A stretch of 64,000 bases of DNA. Origin: Phylloscopus collybita (lineage: Eukaryota; Chordata; Aves; Passeriformes; Phylloscopidae). The DNA lies in NCBI GenBank assembly GCA_027886175.1, contig JAJNNQ010000019.1:13068501-13132500 (forward strand), read 5' to 3'. The notes under the pieces were generated by a model. It ran no database searches. It was not told the origin of the DNA and saw nothing but the letters and a program-made list of their open reading frames with translations. Position numbers and translations under genes: made by a program. Every line of letters starts with the position of its first letter. Position 1 is the first letter of the stretch. Below, piece by piece: positions 52,253 to 64,000 of this stretch.

Positions 52253-55200
52253 ATGGCATGTCACTCTCTGGTGCTGCTCCCCTTCCTCCTGGCGACAGGT
52301 AAGGACTCTTGGCTTCTGGCATGGGTGGGTGGGAGGTGTTGGAGCTGCTTTCAACCACCAATACTCCTTCTCAGTTCCCTGGGGGAAGCTGTGACCCCAA
52401 AACACTGTCCTACCCCACTGCAGAGCCAGGGCAGGGCAGGGCTGGACAGGAGAGAAAGGATCAGGGCTGCAGCTGGAAGACAAGCGAGGTCTGGAGGTGT
52501 GGGATGAGCACAAGGATGAGAGGGTGGGGGATTCCTGCCTCCCATGGAGACCCAAACCATGGCTGGGAGCTGGGGCTGGAGCTGAGGTGCTGCCAGACGT
52601 GGGTCTGCCAGCAGAGCCTGGCACAGTGATGGTGCTCAGCTCCTCTGCCCTGTAGTTTCAGGCAACACAGTCCCCATCTTCAACCAGACCCTCTTCTATG
52701 TGCCTGAGGACCTGGAGCTGCGTGAGTAGGGCAGTCTTGAGAAGGGCCTGGGGTGTCAGAGGGGTGAGTGGGGGCTTCTTGGGCAGGGGCTGACACTGTC
52801 TGTGCCCCCAGACCAGTTTGCTTTCCAGCTGAAGGCTTATGACCTAGACAACGACCCTCTCACCTATCAAATTGAAGGGACAGATGCCGTCTACTTCTCT
52901 GTTGACTCCAAAACAGGCACAGTGACACTGAGGAACTACCTGGACCGTGAGGTGTGGGCAGAGGATGGGGTCAGATGTCCCTGCCTGAGTGGGAGCCTGG
53001 GGCTATGGGAATGGAGGGCAGAGCCTGTGGGTCACTCCCTGGCCCTACAACCCAGCTCCTGGTGGGAGAGTTGTCATGACAGAGGTGGGGCTCAGCCATC
53101 CAAGGATTGAGCCCCACCTTGGCCCTGACCAAGTCCTGCCTTGTGTCCCCTCAGCTCCAGGCCAAGCTCACCATCACTGCCAGAGTGTCTGATGGTGTAA
53201 ATAATCCGGTGAGTGCTGAGGCAAGGGCTGGGTGACTGCAGAGGGAGGGGAGCCCCCATGGACAGGTCCATGAACAAGGCTCAGTGGGAAGGCAATTGGA
53301 AGTGGGTGTGTGATGCTGGCTGGCTAGCCAGGGTGGGTATGGGGCACCAGACCTGCACCCAGCTCTGCTGGCCACCACATCCTACACACCCATCCTGTGC
53401 CCTCTGTGACATCTGGTAGGTCCCCGGGAAAATGATCATCATTGTGGAGGACCGTAATGACAACGCCCCGGTCTTCCAAAACCTGCCATATGATACCATC
53501 CTCCCCGAGGTACCTTTCTGGGACCTCCCTGCCCCCACAGGCAGCAGGGCAGGGGTGCTGGGTGGCTCCTGTGGCATGGGTGTGCCAGCAGTGGGACAAC
53601 AACAGGCTGAGAACTGTCTGACCCCACACCTGGGTGTGTGGTGACAGTGTGGCTGGGCGTGGGGTCATCAACGGTGCAGCCAGCACCTGGGAGCACTCTG
53701 TGCCAGGGCAATTCCCGATGGGAGCCTCTGTGTCACCCTGAGATACTGGAATGTGACTGGGACTCTGCCCTTGCAAGGAGTTTCTGTTCAGGGTGTGCCT
53801 GTCAGCCCAGGACAGCGTGACGCTGGATCAAGGTGTAGATAGGGTGTGGGGCTGAGTCTGACCCCCATCCAGCAACTCCAGGGCTGGGGTGTAGCCTCTG
53901 CTCCCAAGGGGCTCCAGGGAGGGTAGCGAGGGGGTCCAGCCTCTGCCCAGCCTGAGCAAGGACAGCAGCTCGTCCCTGTGTGTCCCATGGCACTGGGTAG
54001 TACCCGCAGCCCTGCAGGGCCAGAACATCCAAGGGCAGGGCTGGCAGGGTCCAGGCCCAGCATCAACCCCTGCTCTGCTGCCACCACCACCCCTCTGTGT
54101 GCCCAGAATGAGACTCTGCACAGCATCATCTACACCGTGTTTGCCAGTGACCGCGACACTGGGAACGCCTCCAAAGTCAGCTACAGCATCGTGGAGGTGA
54201 GCACAGAGCACTGTGGAGTGGGTCACACCATAACCAAACCCCACCCCTGGGCCACCCCCGTGGTGCTGAGGTGCTGGAGGACATGGCCAGGGCAGACCCG
54301 TATCTCCAGGGGTGCAGGGAGGTTTTGGGTCAGGACCCACTGGGCAATGGGTGCAAGGTGCTGAACAGTTTCAGGCTGGGAATGAGCCAGGTGGTCGGGG
54401 AACCCCATGGGCCAAGCCTGGCAGAAGGATGGGGATGGAGCCCCATCTCTGCTGGGACACCTCTGTTCCCTGCCTTGGTGACACAGGCTGATGTTCCCTG
54501 TTCAGGTGATCCCAGACAGCACGAAGAATCTCCAGCTCTTCTACATCCTGCCCAATGGGAGTGTGGTGCTCAATGGTTCCCTGGACTATGCCAAGAATAC
54601 TTTCTATGAGATCAAGATCCTCGCCGAGGTGGGCACCGTTCGGGCTGGGGGTGCAGGGCTGCCAGGTAAGGGGGCTATGGGACTGACAGGTTCTCTGCTT
54701 CTCAGGATGGTGGGGGATGGCTGCACAACAACTGGACGGTCCAGAACAGCTCTACTTACCTGTCTCTGACCATTGAGGACGTGCCCAACCTGAACCCACG
54801 GTTCCTCAATGAGCCCTACTCGGGCTCTGTGCCTGAGAACTGTGACCTGGTCAGGAGCCTGCCTGCCCCAGTGTCATATCCCTGCCCCTGACCCTCCCTG
54901 GGGGCTCTTATGGCCTGTGGGCAGCTGGAGATGTGATAGGTCCTGCCCTGAAGGCCATGTCTCCACAGGGTACCATTGTGCTGAATGTCACCGCCATGGA
55001 CCAAGACACAGGGGTGAATGATAAAATCTTCTACATCATCACCAGTGAGTGATGGGGCAAAATGGGTCAGGCAGGGATGACACAGTGGGATGAGCAAGAG
55101 GGGTGGTCAGGCAGCAAGGGGTAACCCTGGAAACTGGTTCTGGGCACCCAGGCCCTGCCAGCCTGACCTGCTAGCAGAGAGAGGGCCAGGCCTGCCTTTT

Positions 55201-58200
55201 CCAGTGGCTGCCACTGGTTCCTGCTGTCTCCTCATCCTAGATGCCAGTGTTCCTTTTGTTATCAATAACACAACGGGCACCATCACTGTGAGTGAGCCCC
55301 TGGACCGTGAGCAGCTGCCAAGAGAGGAAGTGCTGCTGGAAGTCACAGTGAGTAGGAGGTAACAAGGAGAACCCCATCCTCTTCCTCTCCCTGGGTCCCT
55401 CCAACCTGCTCTCTCCTCCTGCCCAGGCACGAGAGGAGAATCTGGATATCCATGGCAAGGTGGCCCAGACCAGCACCCTGGTGACAGTCTTGGTGACCGA
55501 TGTCAATGACAACAAGCCCCAGTTCTACAACTGCTCCCCGTCCAGCTGCAACTTCTCCACCAGTGCTCAGAACAACTTCACGGGCAGCATCATAGAGCAC
55601 TCCTCCTCCAGACTGCCTGTGTCCAACCTCAACATCGTTGCCCACGACCCAGATAAGGTAGGAGCCTGTCCCTGGTGCTGGGTTGTGGCACTGGTGTCTG
55701 TTCTGGCTGCACCACTCACACTCACTCTTGTCCCTCCCTGGCAGGGCATCAACAGCAGTTTTGAGCTGAGCCTGCAGGGTCCGAATGCCAACGCCTTCAC
55801 TGTGTTCCCCACAACGATTGTGGGCACAGGGGAAGTCCAGATCCTGGTGCAAAGCTCATCCTTAGTGGACTACGAGATAAGCCATGTCATGGTGGTGCAG
55901 GTGGGACTTGCAGGGCTGGCCTGCTCTGTGGAGACAGTTCCTGCTCCCTGCACACATTGGGGCACAGTGAGGACACGGCCCTTCTCTTGCAGAGTTCAGG
56001 AGCTAAAGCAGAACAGGGCTCTGCCCTGGCAGTTTGTTTGGTGCAGGGGAGCTGGGCTGGAGTGTGACAGGTCTCTCTAATGTTTGAGGACTCACGTGAG
56101 ACACAGTCCCTTTTCAATCCTGCAGATCATTGCTAATGACACGGGGAACCCTACAGACTGCTGCTCCACGGCCACTGTGACCATTGACCTCATCGACAGC
56201 AATGACCACATCCCTGAGTTCCCCCAGAGCACCTACAACCTGAGTGTGATGGAGAACAGCCCCAATGGCACCATCGTCGCCCCAAACATCACGGTCAGGC
56301 ACTGGGCAGGGAGTGGGCACACCTAATATCCCCAAGCAAGGCACTGGGCATGCCTAGCACCTCTAGTAGAGCTTGTGCTGAGGGCATTGATCTCTTCATA
56401 CACAAGGGAAGGACTCAGGGCCAGTGGGTACTCAAGGGTGGGACCCCTTGCCTATCAGGGCCACATTTTTGGGGTGCTCACTGCCAACAGCCACTGCCCC
56501 AGACTCCTCACTGCTCTGAGGGCTGAAACAGATTGACCAGATAGTTCCTTCTCTCTGTTAGGCCTATGATCCAGACAGCGGTGTCCTGGGCCAGATCACC
56601 TACCAGCTGCTTCCGGAGACCATGTAAGTAAGGGCAGAGCCAGCCCAACCAGGGCATCATCCTGGAGAGTGGGCTCCAGGCCTGAAGGCTCTGTGTATGC
56701 CACAGCCGTAAAACCTTCACGGTGAACGCCACAACTGGGGCACTGCTGGTGTACAATGGGAGCTTGCTGGACCGGGAGGCTCGCTCCGTCTACTACGCCA
56801 ACCTCCAGGCCAAGGATGGGGGCAACCTGGTGGGCACTACGGTGCTGGAGATCACCGTGCTGGATGCCAATGACATGGTGCCCATCATCGTTGGCTCCTA
56901 CTTCATCTCGGTGGAAGAGGGGCAGAATGTCAGTACCCAGATCCAGGTATGTACCAGCAGAGGAGGGAGGGATTGACAGGGTTGTCAGAGGGGAGGGACT
57001 GTCCCCAAGGTGCCCAACAGCCCTGTTCCAAACACTGACCTTTTCAGGCCATCGACAATGACGAGCCTGGCAGCCTCAACAGCAAATTGGGCTTCAAGAT
57101 CTTGCCAGGACTGTTCAGCAACAACTTTACCATCAATGCAGACACAGGTGAGATGCACAGCAAGGGGCCGCTGGACCGCGAGGCCTTGGAAGATGAGCGT
57201 GGACAGATGGTGGTGACAGTGATGGTGTATGACCACGGCGAGCCACCGCTGAACACCACGGTGAACGTCACCATCACCGTGGGGGTGAGCCCTGGGCACA
57301 AGCAGGGACATGCTGGGGCAGGCTGGGGCTTGGAACTGGGATGGATGGGCAGGGTGGGGATGTGGAATCCCTGGCTGTGGCAGATGTGTCTCCAGGCTTT
57401 CTGTGGGGGCAGAGTGAATAGTTGTTGCAGGAGGCAGGAGAGGGCTTGTGTAGCTCTTGCCTGTGGGCAGGCAGGTGCCCACACTCCTGTCCCCAGCTGG
57501 CTGTGGGGAATCCTGTTTCCTCAAAGGGCTATAGCCATGGGCTTTGTCTCCTGCAGGACCTGAATGACAACATTCCCATGTTCCTCAACCAGTCCTATGA
57601 GTTCTCAGTCTTTGAAGACTCTCCAGGTAGAAGTTGCACAGCCAGGCTTGTGGGACCAACAGCGGTCCTGAATCAGTGCCCACTGCCCATTCAGTGTCTC
57701 TCTCCACCTGCAGGGTCCTTAGTGGGTGAGGTGATGGCCACAGATGCCGACCGGACAGAGATCAATTCCCGCATTTCATTCCGACTTGAAAGAGGCGGTG
57801 GCTCCAGCAACTTCTTAATCCGCTCATCCCGCCTGGGGCCAGGGAATTACAGTGGGCAGCTGTTTGTAGACCCTGACATGTCCCTGGACTATGACACGCT
57901 GCAGCAGAAGTTCATCACCCTGAGAGTGCTGGCAGAGAACACGGCTGCAGACAATGCAGGGGACAAGGCCAACGTCTCAGTGACAGTCCACATCCTAGAC
58001 GTCAATGACGAGTCCCCCACCATCCTGCCAGGCTCGCTGCAGGACCTGTCAGTGGCTGAGAACGGGACACAGCAGGGTCTGATCCACACGCTGAACGCCT
58101 TCGACCCTGACACCAACCACTCGCTGGTCTTCGAGGAGCTGGCAGTTGCCTGCTTCAAGGGGGACAGCAGTGCTGAGGATGTGTGCTGGGACTGGTTCGT

Positions 58201-61200
58201 GCTGGCACCCAATGGCTCGGTGCTGGTGAACAGCTCAGACATCGACCACGAGGTGTGTGACAGGGTCCTGCTCACACTGCGGGTGGAGGACCTGTACACT
58301 GAGAAGGGCAGCCGCTACAGCCAGAACGGTATGGGCCCCACTGCCTGCTCCTTCCACCACCACTGGGCATGGCAGGTGCTGGGACCTGCCTCTCCCACCT
58401 CCCACAAGAAGCTGTGGTGGGAGGATGGGCAGCAGGGTGGGAGCTGGGTGGTTTGGCTCAGAGGGTGGGTGTCCCCAGCTCTTTTGACCTGAGCCTCTTG
58501 GGAGGACAGAGCTCCCGTGGGAAGCAGAGGATGGTGTTGCAGGGCTTCTCTGTTGGTGATCAGAGCTCTGCTTTTGGGACATTTGCAGAAACCCTGAGGA
58601 TCATCATTACTGACGTGAATGACAACACGCCAGTCTTTGAGGCCATCTCAGAGACTTTTGGTGAGCAGCTGGGGTTGGCACATCATGTGGGCTCCTTGCT
58701 GCACCCACCCATGCCCCACCACATTCACCAGCAGTGAGGATCTTCCCCAAGCCCAGGGCAGGGCTGAGCAGTGTGGGGGCCAGGCTGGGGTTACTCAGTG
58801 CTTTCCATGAAGGCTGTGGGGCCAAGGGCAGCAGTGGGTGCTTGGAACCCTGGGACTGTGTGGGTGTGGGGTCTGCAGCAAGTCTGGCTGCTCACCAGCA
58901 TGACTGCACCATCCATCTGTTCCTGGCAGTGGTTGTCCCCGAAATCTCTCCTGTGGACCTGCAAGTGGCTACTGTGAAGGTGAGGAGCTGCCTGCCTGCA
59001 TCTGCCAGTCCGTGGAGCGCTGTTCACTTGTCCCCATCATGGACAGGCAAGCAGGGGCCATTCCCACCTGTGCTCCTGCCATGCTCTGTCCCTGCAGGCC
59101 ACAGATGCTGACTCAGGGCTAGGAGGAACCATCATCTTCTCCATCATCAGGGTGGTGTTTGTGGAGGACAACGGGGCCAGTCGGGACTTTGGGAACCTCT
59201 TCAGGGTGTTGACAACGCTCGACAAGGGCACCTACATTGGGAGTATCCAGTGAGGCCATGGGTCTGGGCTGGGGTGGGGGGATGCAGCTCAGCTCCTGCC
59301 TGCACAGGGCCAGCACAGGCTGGAAAGGGGACAAAGCCTTTCCGGAGTCCTGCCTGGGCATGGAGGTAGGATGGAGCTTGAGGGGTGGCAGGGGACATCC
59401 TGTGCAGTGCAGTGGGATTGCTGATGTCCCTGTCCTCACAGGGTGGCCAGCAACCTTGATGAATCACTGAAGGGGCAGTACAGGGTGACGGTGGAGGCTA
59501 AGGATGGTGAGGAACCCGTGCACACAGCACAGACTGTGCTGAATGTGAGTGTCACCCCCAACCCCCATCCCAGGACGCCAGGAGCCCGGCCCAGCTCCGC
59601 TCACCCCTGCTCCCCACACGCAGATCTTCACGGTGGATCAGAGCTACCGCGTTCGGCTCCAGTTCGTGTCAACGGTGGAAGAAGTCCAGAGTAACTCCGA
59701 AAATATTAAATTGTAAGGGATGCTGGGCCGGGGCTGGGGGTGCACAGCTTGACCCACCAGCTGTGTCTTTCAGCTTCATGGACTGTGAATGGGGTGGGGC
59801 AGGCAGGTCTCCACCAGACAAGGGGGCTTCAGGGGGTGAAGCATCCTGTGCCTGTGAGCAGAACAGCAGGATGTCCAGCCCAGCCTCCCCCCTCTCTCTT
59901 GTTCCTAGGGCCCTGACCACTGTGACCAAGGCAGCAGTCTATGTGGTGGCCATCCGAAGCTCCGAGGACACCCGTGACACGCAGTGAGTGGTGGTGGGGA
60001 GGGGGACATGGTGGTGGCATCAGGGGTGTCACTCTGGGGCAGGGCACCATGCCCAGCACCACACTCCCCCCATCTCTCTGATTCTTCAGCACGGCCAAGT
60101 CAGTGATGGAAGCCTACTTCGTGTACAGCAATGGCACTGCCCTGGACATCAATGACCTGACCACGTGAGTGCTGGGGCTGTGCACGGGCACTGCCACGTG
60201 CTGGAACCAGCCCAGCTGCTCACACCCCCGCTCTCCTTGGCAGACTCATACAGTCCGATCCGCTGGGCTTGGCTGAGCTGGTGAAACTGGGCCTGGCTGT
60301 CATTGTGAGTGGGGCCAGGCAAGGGGCAGGGGAGAGGACAACAACCCCTTTGGGGCTGGCTGAGGGGTTCCACTGGCTGGAACTGTGCCCTCACCCCTGC
60401 TCTCTGCCAGGGCCCCGGGGAGGTGACAAAGCCCACCAAGGAGATAGAGCTGATTGGCATTATTGCAGGATTGGCAGCATTCCTGCTCATCTTCATACTC
60501 ATCGTGACCCTGGTTTTGGTACTCACCACCAGGAGGTACCTTACTGCCTGCACCCCCTCCTATTGCCCCCCACCACCCCCATCCTCACCAGCACCCCCAG
60601 ACCCACCCCTATCCTCCAACCCGCTTCTGCCCACCCCATCCCACAGCCCAGCTCCTCCCTGCCCCTCTCACCCACCCAATGCCTGGGCTTTGCAGTTACA
60701 AGAGGAAGCTGAGTGCCATGAAGGCTCTGAAGGTGGCCACAACATTCAACCCTGTCACAGCACAGCAGGGAGCTGGCATCCCTGGGACCAACCAGTACAA
60801 TGCTGAGGGGTGAGTAGGAGGCTCCCTGCAGCAGGTGGGGAGAGACCAGGCTTGTCCCCACATCCAGGGGCTGCAGTGCCCCATGGGGTAGCACTTACCT
60901 GCCACCCATCCCTGACCAGGGCCAACCCCATGTTGAATCGCCCGCTCGATCCTTCCCACGACCTGGGCTTCCATGAGGACTCCATCTCTGTCACCAGGTG
61001 AGCTCTGTGGGCAGGTCCCAAAGGCTGTCACCTCATACCTCACTTCTCCAGTGCCTGGGTCCTTTTTTACCTCCCACCCTCCATTCTCCACAGCATGAAT
61101 TCCCTGGATGAAAATACAGTAAATGCACCTGCAGATGACAATTTTGAGGTCGAGGTAAGTGTGCAAAGGGCTGCCAGTGCTCGGCAGCTGGGAGTCCTGA

Positions 61201-61487
61201 CAGAACACCCTGCATCCTCTTCTCTCTGCTGTGGTTCCCAGGGCCTCATGGACCCCTCATGTCCTTTACTCTGCCACCCCCCAACAGCCCTCAGCTCCTG
61301 GGAAGGATGGGTGTCCCTGCCCTACATCTTTGTCCCTGTCCCTTCTGACCACACTCTCCTCCTGCAGCAGATCAAAATGCGGCCAACAGATCCCAGCGAC
61401 AAGGAGGTGCTGGTGGCTGCCCTGAACCTGAAGGAGCCCACCAAAACAGCGTACCTCAACACCACCTTCACCACCACGGACTTGTGA
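52253..61487 (+). CDS. CDHR2: CDHR2 (protocadherin-24), brush-border cadherin
   Basis: Thirty-one coding exons: 52253-52298, 52662-52721, 52812-52951, 53155-53208, 53420-53509, 54107-54196, 54506-54628, 54706-54849, 54969-55044, 55241-55347, 55427-55657, 55745-55900, 56126-56293, 56562-56623, 56706-56946, 57048-57284, 57557-57626, 57714-58328, 58589-58660, 58930-58979, 59098-59249, 59442-59544, 59624-59712, 59909-59983, 60090-60164, 60244-60304, 60411-60535, 60696-60809, 60920-60997, 61094-61154, 61368-61487. 3885 bases, 1294 residues (human 1310). Signal peptide MACHSLVLLPFLLATG; nine cadherin repeats with linkers such as EDRNDNAPVF, TDVNDNKPQF, GDLNDNIPMF and TDVNDNTPVF and LDRE motifs; membrane helix about 1142-1166 (LIGIIAGLAAFLLIFILIVT); tail of about 126 residues ending TTDL, a class I PDZ ligand. 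In mammals it pairs with CDHR5 in intermicrovillar links and binds USH1C through this end. The linker after repeat 2 (VPNLNPRF) lacks the usual DxND. Confidence 0.96.
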
Positions 61488-61561
61488 GCGGGCTCACGGG
61501 GCGCAGCGGGGCCGGAGCAGGACTCCGGCAGCTGCTTCGGTGTTGGTATCTTGTGTCTGGA

Positions 61562-61567
61562 AATAAA
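61562..61567 (+). terminator. CDHR2 poly(A) signal AATAAA
   Basis: First canonical hexamer, 75 bases after the stop, giving a very short 3' UTR. Confidence 0.8.
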
Positions 61568-61783
61568 ACTGTTCCACGGGGGTCACAGTGTCCTGTGGCC
61601 ATCAGCCCATCTGCCCGGGGGGCTCAGTCAGCTTGGAGTCATCTCTCCCAGCATGAAGTGCTGGTTTTGGGCCAACTGGTGTCAGAGGGGAGATGCCACT
61701 GTGGGGCTCAGCCTGGTTTTTGTCCCCAGGACCCTCTCGGGGAGGGAGGTGCAGGCAGCCCCGCGCAGAGGTTTGTGCAAGGT

Positions 61784-63571
61784 TTTATTACCCAACATCC
61801 ACATTGACAGAATGATCCTCCCGCCCCTTCCTCCCCCCGCCCCACCCCCAAAAGAAATGAAGAGGAAAGAAAGAAGAAAACAGGTGATGAAGCTGCAGCA
61901 CTGGTGTGCCACAGCTGGCAGTGCAGGGCTGGAGGTGAGCACAGCCTGGGGCAGGGTGGCAAGGGGATGCCCCAGGGCTCCTGGTCTTCCTGGCATGGCC
62001 GTGGCACCGGTCCCACAGCCCAAGGCACTGAGCAGAGCCAGGTCCCAGCAAGTGCCACAGTACAGAGCAGGCACTTGCCACAGCCCTGGCTGCCAGCTGG
62101 CACTTCAGCAAGCCCTTTGCAGCCCCACAGGGACAGAACAAGCCAGGATGTGGGTTTAGGTGGGCAAGACTTTCACCTTAACGAGGGAAAACAGCTGCAG
62201 TGGTGACTGGCACCTTGAGCCCTCCTGCACTTCTGCCCAGAGGGGATGGTGCAGCTCTCCAAGCATCCCTTCTTTGCAGCCTCCTGCCCATCAGATGCTG
62301 GACACAGGCCTGGCCCCCCCTTGCTGTGGCACTGTGGGGCTGGTCCTCTGCATGGGGCAGGCTGGGGGGGCCGCGATCACATCTTGGCAGGACATTGAGG
62401 TGCTGCCAGCCACAGGGATGTTTACCCAACCACAGGGTCACACCCCTGCAGACTCCTTCACTCCCATTGCTCCTCAGCCTAGCAGAGCACAGGCGATGTA
62501 GGAACAGTGTTTGAAAAGATGGTCTCAGCCCCACAGGCCACCGTGGAAGAGGTGGCTCCAGGCAGGATGCTCATGGCTGAAAGTGTCTGTTAAAAAGCTC
62601 CAGAAACGCAAACACAGTTCAATAAAAGCTCCCCCTCCCCCCACCCTGTAAAACCCCAGCTGTAAAAAGTGGCAGCGTTTTGCAGTCGTCGCGTCCTCAG
62701 CTGCCGTCGGAGAGGAGAAGCCAGTGGGGCACAGGCCCGTGTCCCCAGCACACGGGGCCTTTCCAGCACCACTGGGGCAGCTGGACAGACCTTCAAGCAG
62801 GGCAGGCTTTGTGCCCACCACCAGCCGTGGCGAGGATGTGCTGCTTCCAGGCAGGTCGAGCTGGGGGGCCATGGGGACAAGACTCCCCAAGCGCCTCCAG
62901 CCGTGGTGACAGGGATGAGCAGCTCTCCATCACACCCATGGTTGGCCCCTGTCTCTCTCATTTGAGATCTGTCCTGGTGCCCTGTGTGGAGGAGGCCACA
63001 TCCTCCTGCTCCAGGGCACCCACAACACGGCAGTGAGGCAGAGAGGACAGGGCAGTTGGGGTGCCTGCCGTGGGCAGCTGTGGGGACCCACGCATGCACA
63101 GCCACGGGCTTGCTGGAGTCTGGCCAAGCCATGGACAGGCAAAGCAATGGCAGGGTGATACACCAGTGTCTCTCCAACGTGGGACGTGATGCTGCTGCTT
63201 GGAGTGTCAGAGTTCCAGGCAGCCAGCAGCACCCACCCTGAGCCATCTTCAGACCTGTGTCACGGGCAGGAGACACACAGGAGCAGCTGCCTCCATCTGG
63301 AAGGAGCCACGTGCTTCCTCGTGCTGAAAAAAGCCACCAAGCACAGAGACAGGGCACCAGTCTCATGTCCAAGGGCACCTCCATGGGGCTAGGCTCATGG
63401 GGGAACCCCAGGCCAACAGGAAGGACCCCAGCAAAGGAGATACCTTGTCCCAGTGTGCAACACAACCCTGCACACTGGCACTGGGTGTCTCAGGATGCCG
63501 GGGCAGGGACCCATCCCCACTTTTTCTGAGGAACCCCAAGGCACCCCCACCCTGCCAGCATAGGCAGCAAC
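61784..63571 (-). other. GPRIN1: GPRIN1 3' UTR
   Basis: The GPRIN1 stop is at 63572. The first canonical AATAAA on this strand is at 61789-61784, so the UTR is about 1.8 kb and ends roughly 200 bases from the CDHR2 3' end. No other gene or repeat is recognised in it. An AATAAA on the plus strand near 62622 has no plus-strand gene to serve. Confidence 0.55.
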
Positions 63572-64000
63572 TCACTCCATGGCAGGGCCAGCGCGGGAGC
63601 AGCACCGGGGCCGCCGGACGTTCTGCAGCAGAGCCCGAAAGACACTGGGCTGCCTCTTGGCCTCGCCTTTGCGGGGCCCTCCCTTGACAGAGCCGGTGCG
63701 GGTGGTCTGCGGGGTCACCACCACCTGCCGCCCGTGTTCCTCAATTTGCTTCTCCAGATGCTTTTGGATGGCCATGCCCAGGACCTCCACCTCCATGGAG
63801 GCCCCATACACCTCCCACGTCATCCCCTTCTCATCCCAGCTCACCTCCCGGATGGGCTCCGGAGGCTCCTCCTCCACCACCTCCGGCACTGTCCCCTTCA
63901 CCTGCACCTCAGGATACGAGGTCTGTGGGGACTTGGCCACTGGTGTCATCGGCCCAGTGGCCACTGAGCGGGTCTCCACAGGCATGGACACCTGCATCTC
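63572..64000 (-). CDS. GPRIN1: GPRIN1 (GRIN1), C-terminal 142 residues
   Basis: One open frame from the right edge to TGA at 63574-63572. The GPRIN-family C-terminal domain is complete: [20 protein letters not shown], then [19 protein letters not shown], and the end [18 protein letters not shown]1 is a plasma-membrane-associated effector of Go/i/z alpha subunits in neurite outgrowth; the paired cysteines near the end fit lipid anchoring (inference). The N-terminal, repeat-rich part lies right of base 64000, and since the frame is still open at the edge it is the same exon. Confidence 0.95.
   Translation of the reverse strand, partial: EMQVSMPVETRSVATGPMTPVAKSPQTSYPEVQVKGTVPEVVEEEPPEPIREVSWDEKGMTWEVYGASMEVEVLGMAIQKHLEKQIEEHGRQVVVTPQTTRTGSVKGGPRKGEAKRQPSVFRALLQNVRRPRCCSRAGPAME

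Overview
The window is vertebrate nuclear DNA, and a bird is the best fit. Genes are interrupted by GT-AG introns, promoters sit in CpG islands, introns are short and GC-rich as on avian microchromosomes, and the only interspersed repeats I recognise are CR1-type LINE 3' ends. The proteins identify a conserved syntenic block equivalent to human 5q35.2.

Left to right: KIAA1191 (minus, 3' end off the left edge), NOP16 (minus), HIGD2A (plus), CLTB (minus), FAF2 (plus), RNF44 (minus), CDHR2 (plus) and GPRIN1 (minus, 5' part off the right edge). I traced all exon borders from splice consensus and reading phase. The assembled proteins have family-typical lengths: NOP16 179 aa, HIGD2A 93 aa, CLTB 227 aa with the neuronal insert, FAF2 445 aa, RNF44 442 aa and CDHR2 1294 aa.

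Regions: 1-5.1 kb KIAA1191 and its CpG promoter; 5.6-8.5 kb NOP16/HIGD2A head to head over a 182-bp shared promoter; 10.1-16.5 kb CLTB; 16.5-17.35 kb the CLTB/FAF2 divergent CpG island with two minisatellites; 17.35-31.6 kb FAF2; 32.4-41.5 kb RNF44 with a 2.7-kb 3' UTR; 41.8-51.6 kb a gene-poor interval with one unassigned CpG island, two conserved-looking noncoding patches and a CR1; 51.7-61.6 kb CDHR2; 61.8-64 kb the 3' end of GPRIN1.

The genes are not an operon and act in separate processes: ribosome biogenesis (NOP16), respiratory complex assembly (HIGD2A), clathrin coats (CLTB), ER and lipid-droplet protein extraction (FAF2), ubiquitin ligation (RNF44), brush-border adhesion (CDHR2) and G-protein-linked neurite signalling (GPRIN1). 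I found no undescribed multi-gene system. The points most worth a second look are a possible 168-residue N-terminal extension of RNF44, paired ZNF143-like promoter elements, a GC-AG intron in FAF2, a pyrimidine-tract signature at the neuronal CLTB exon, an orphan CpG island and an HNF1-like site at the CDHR2 promoter.
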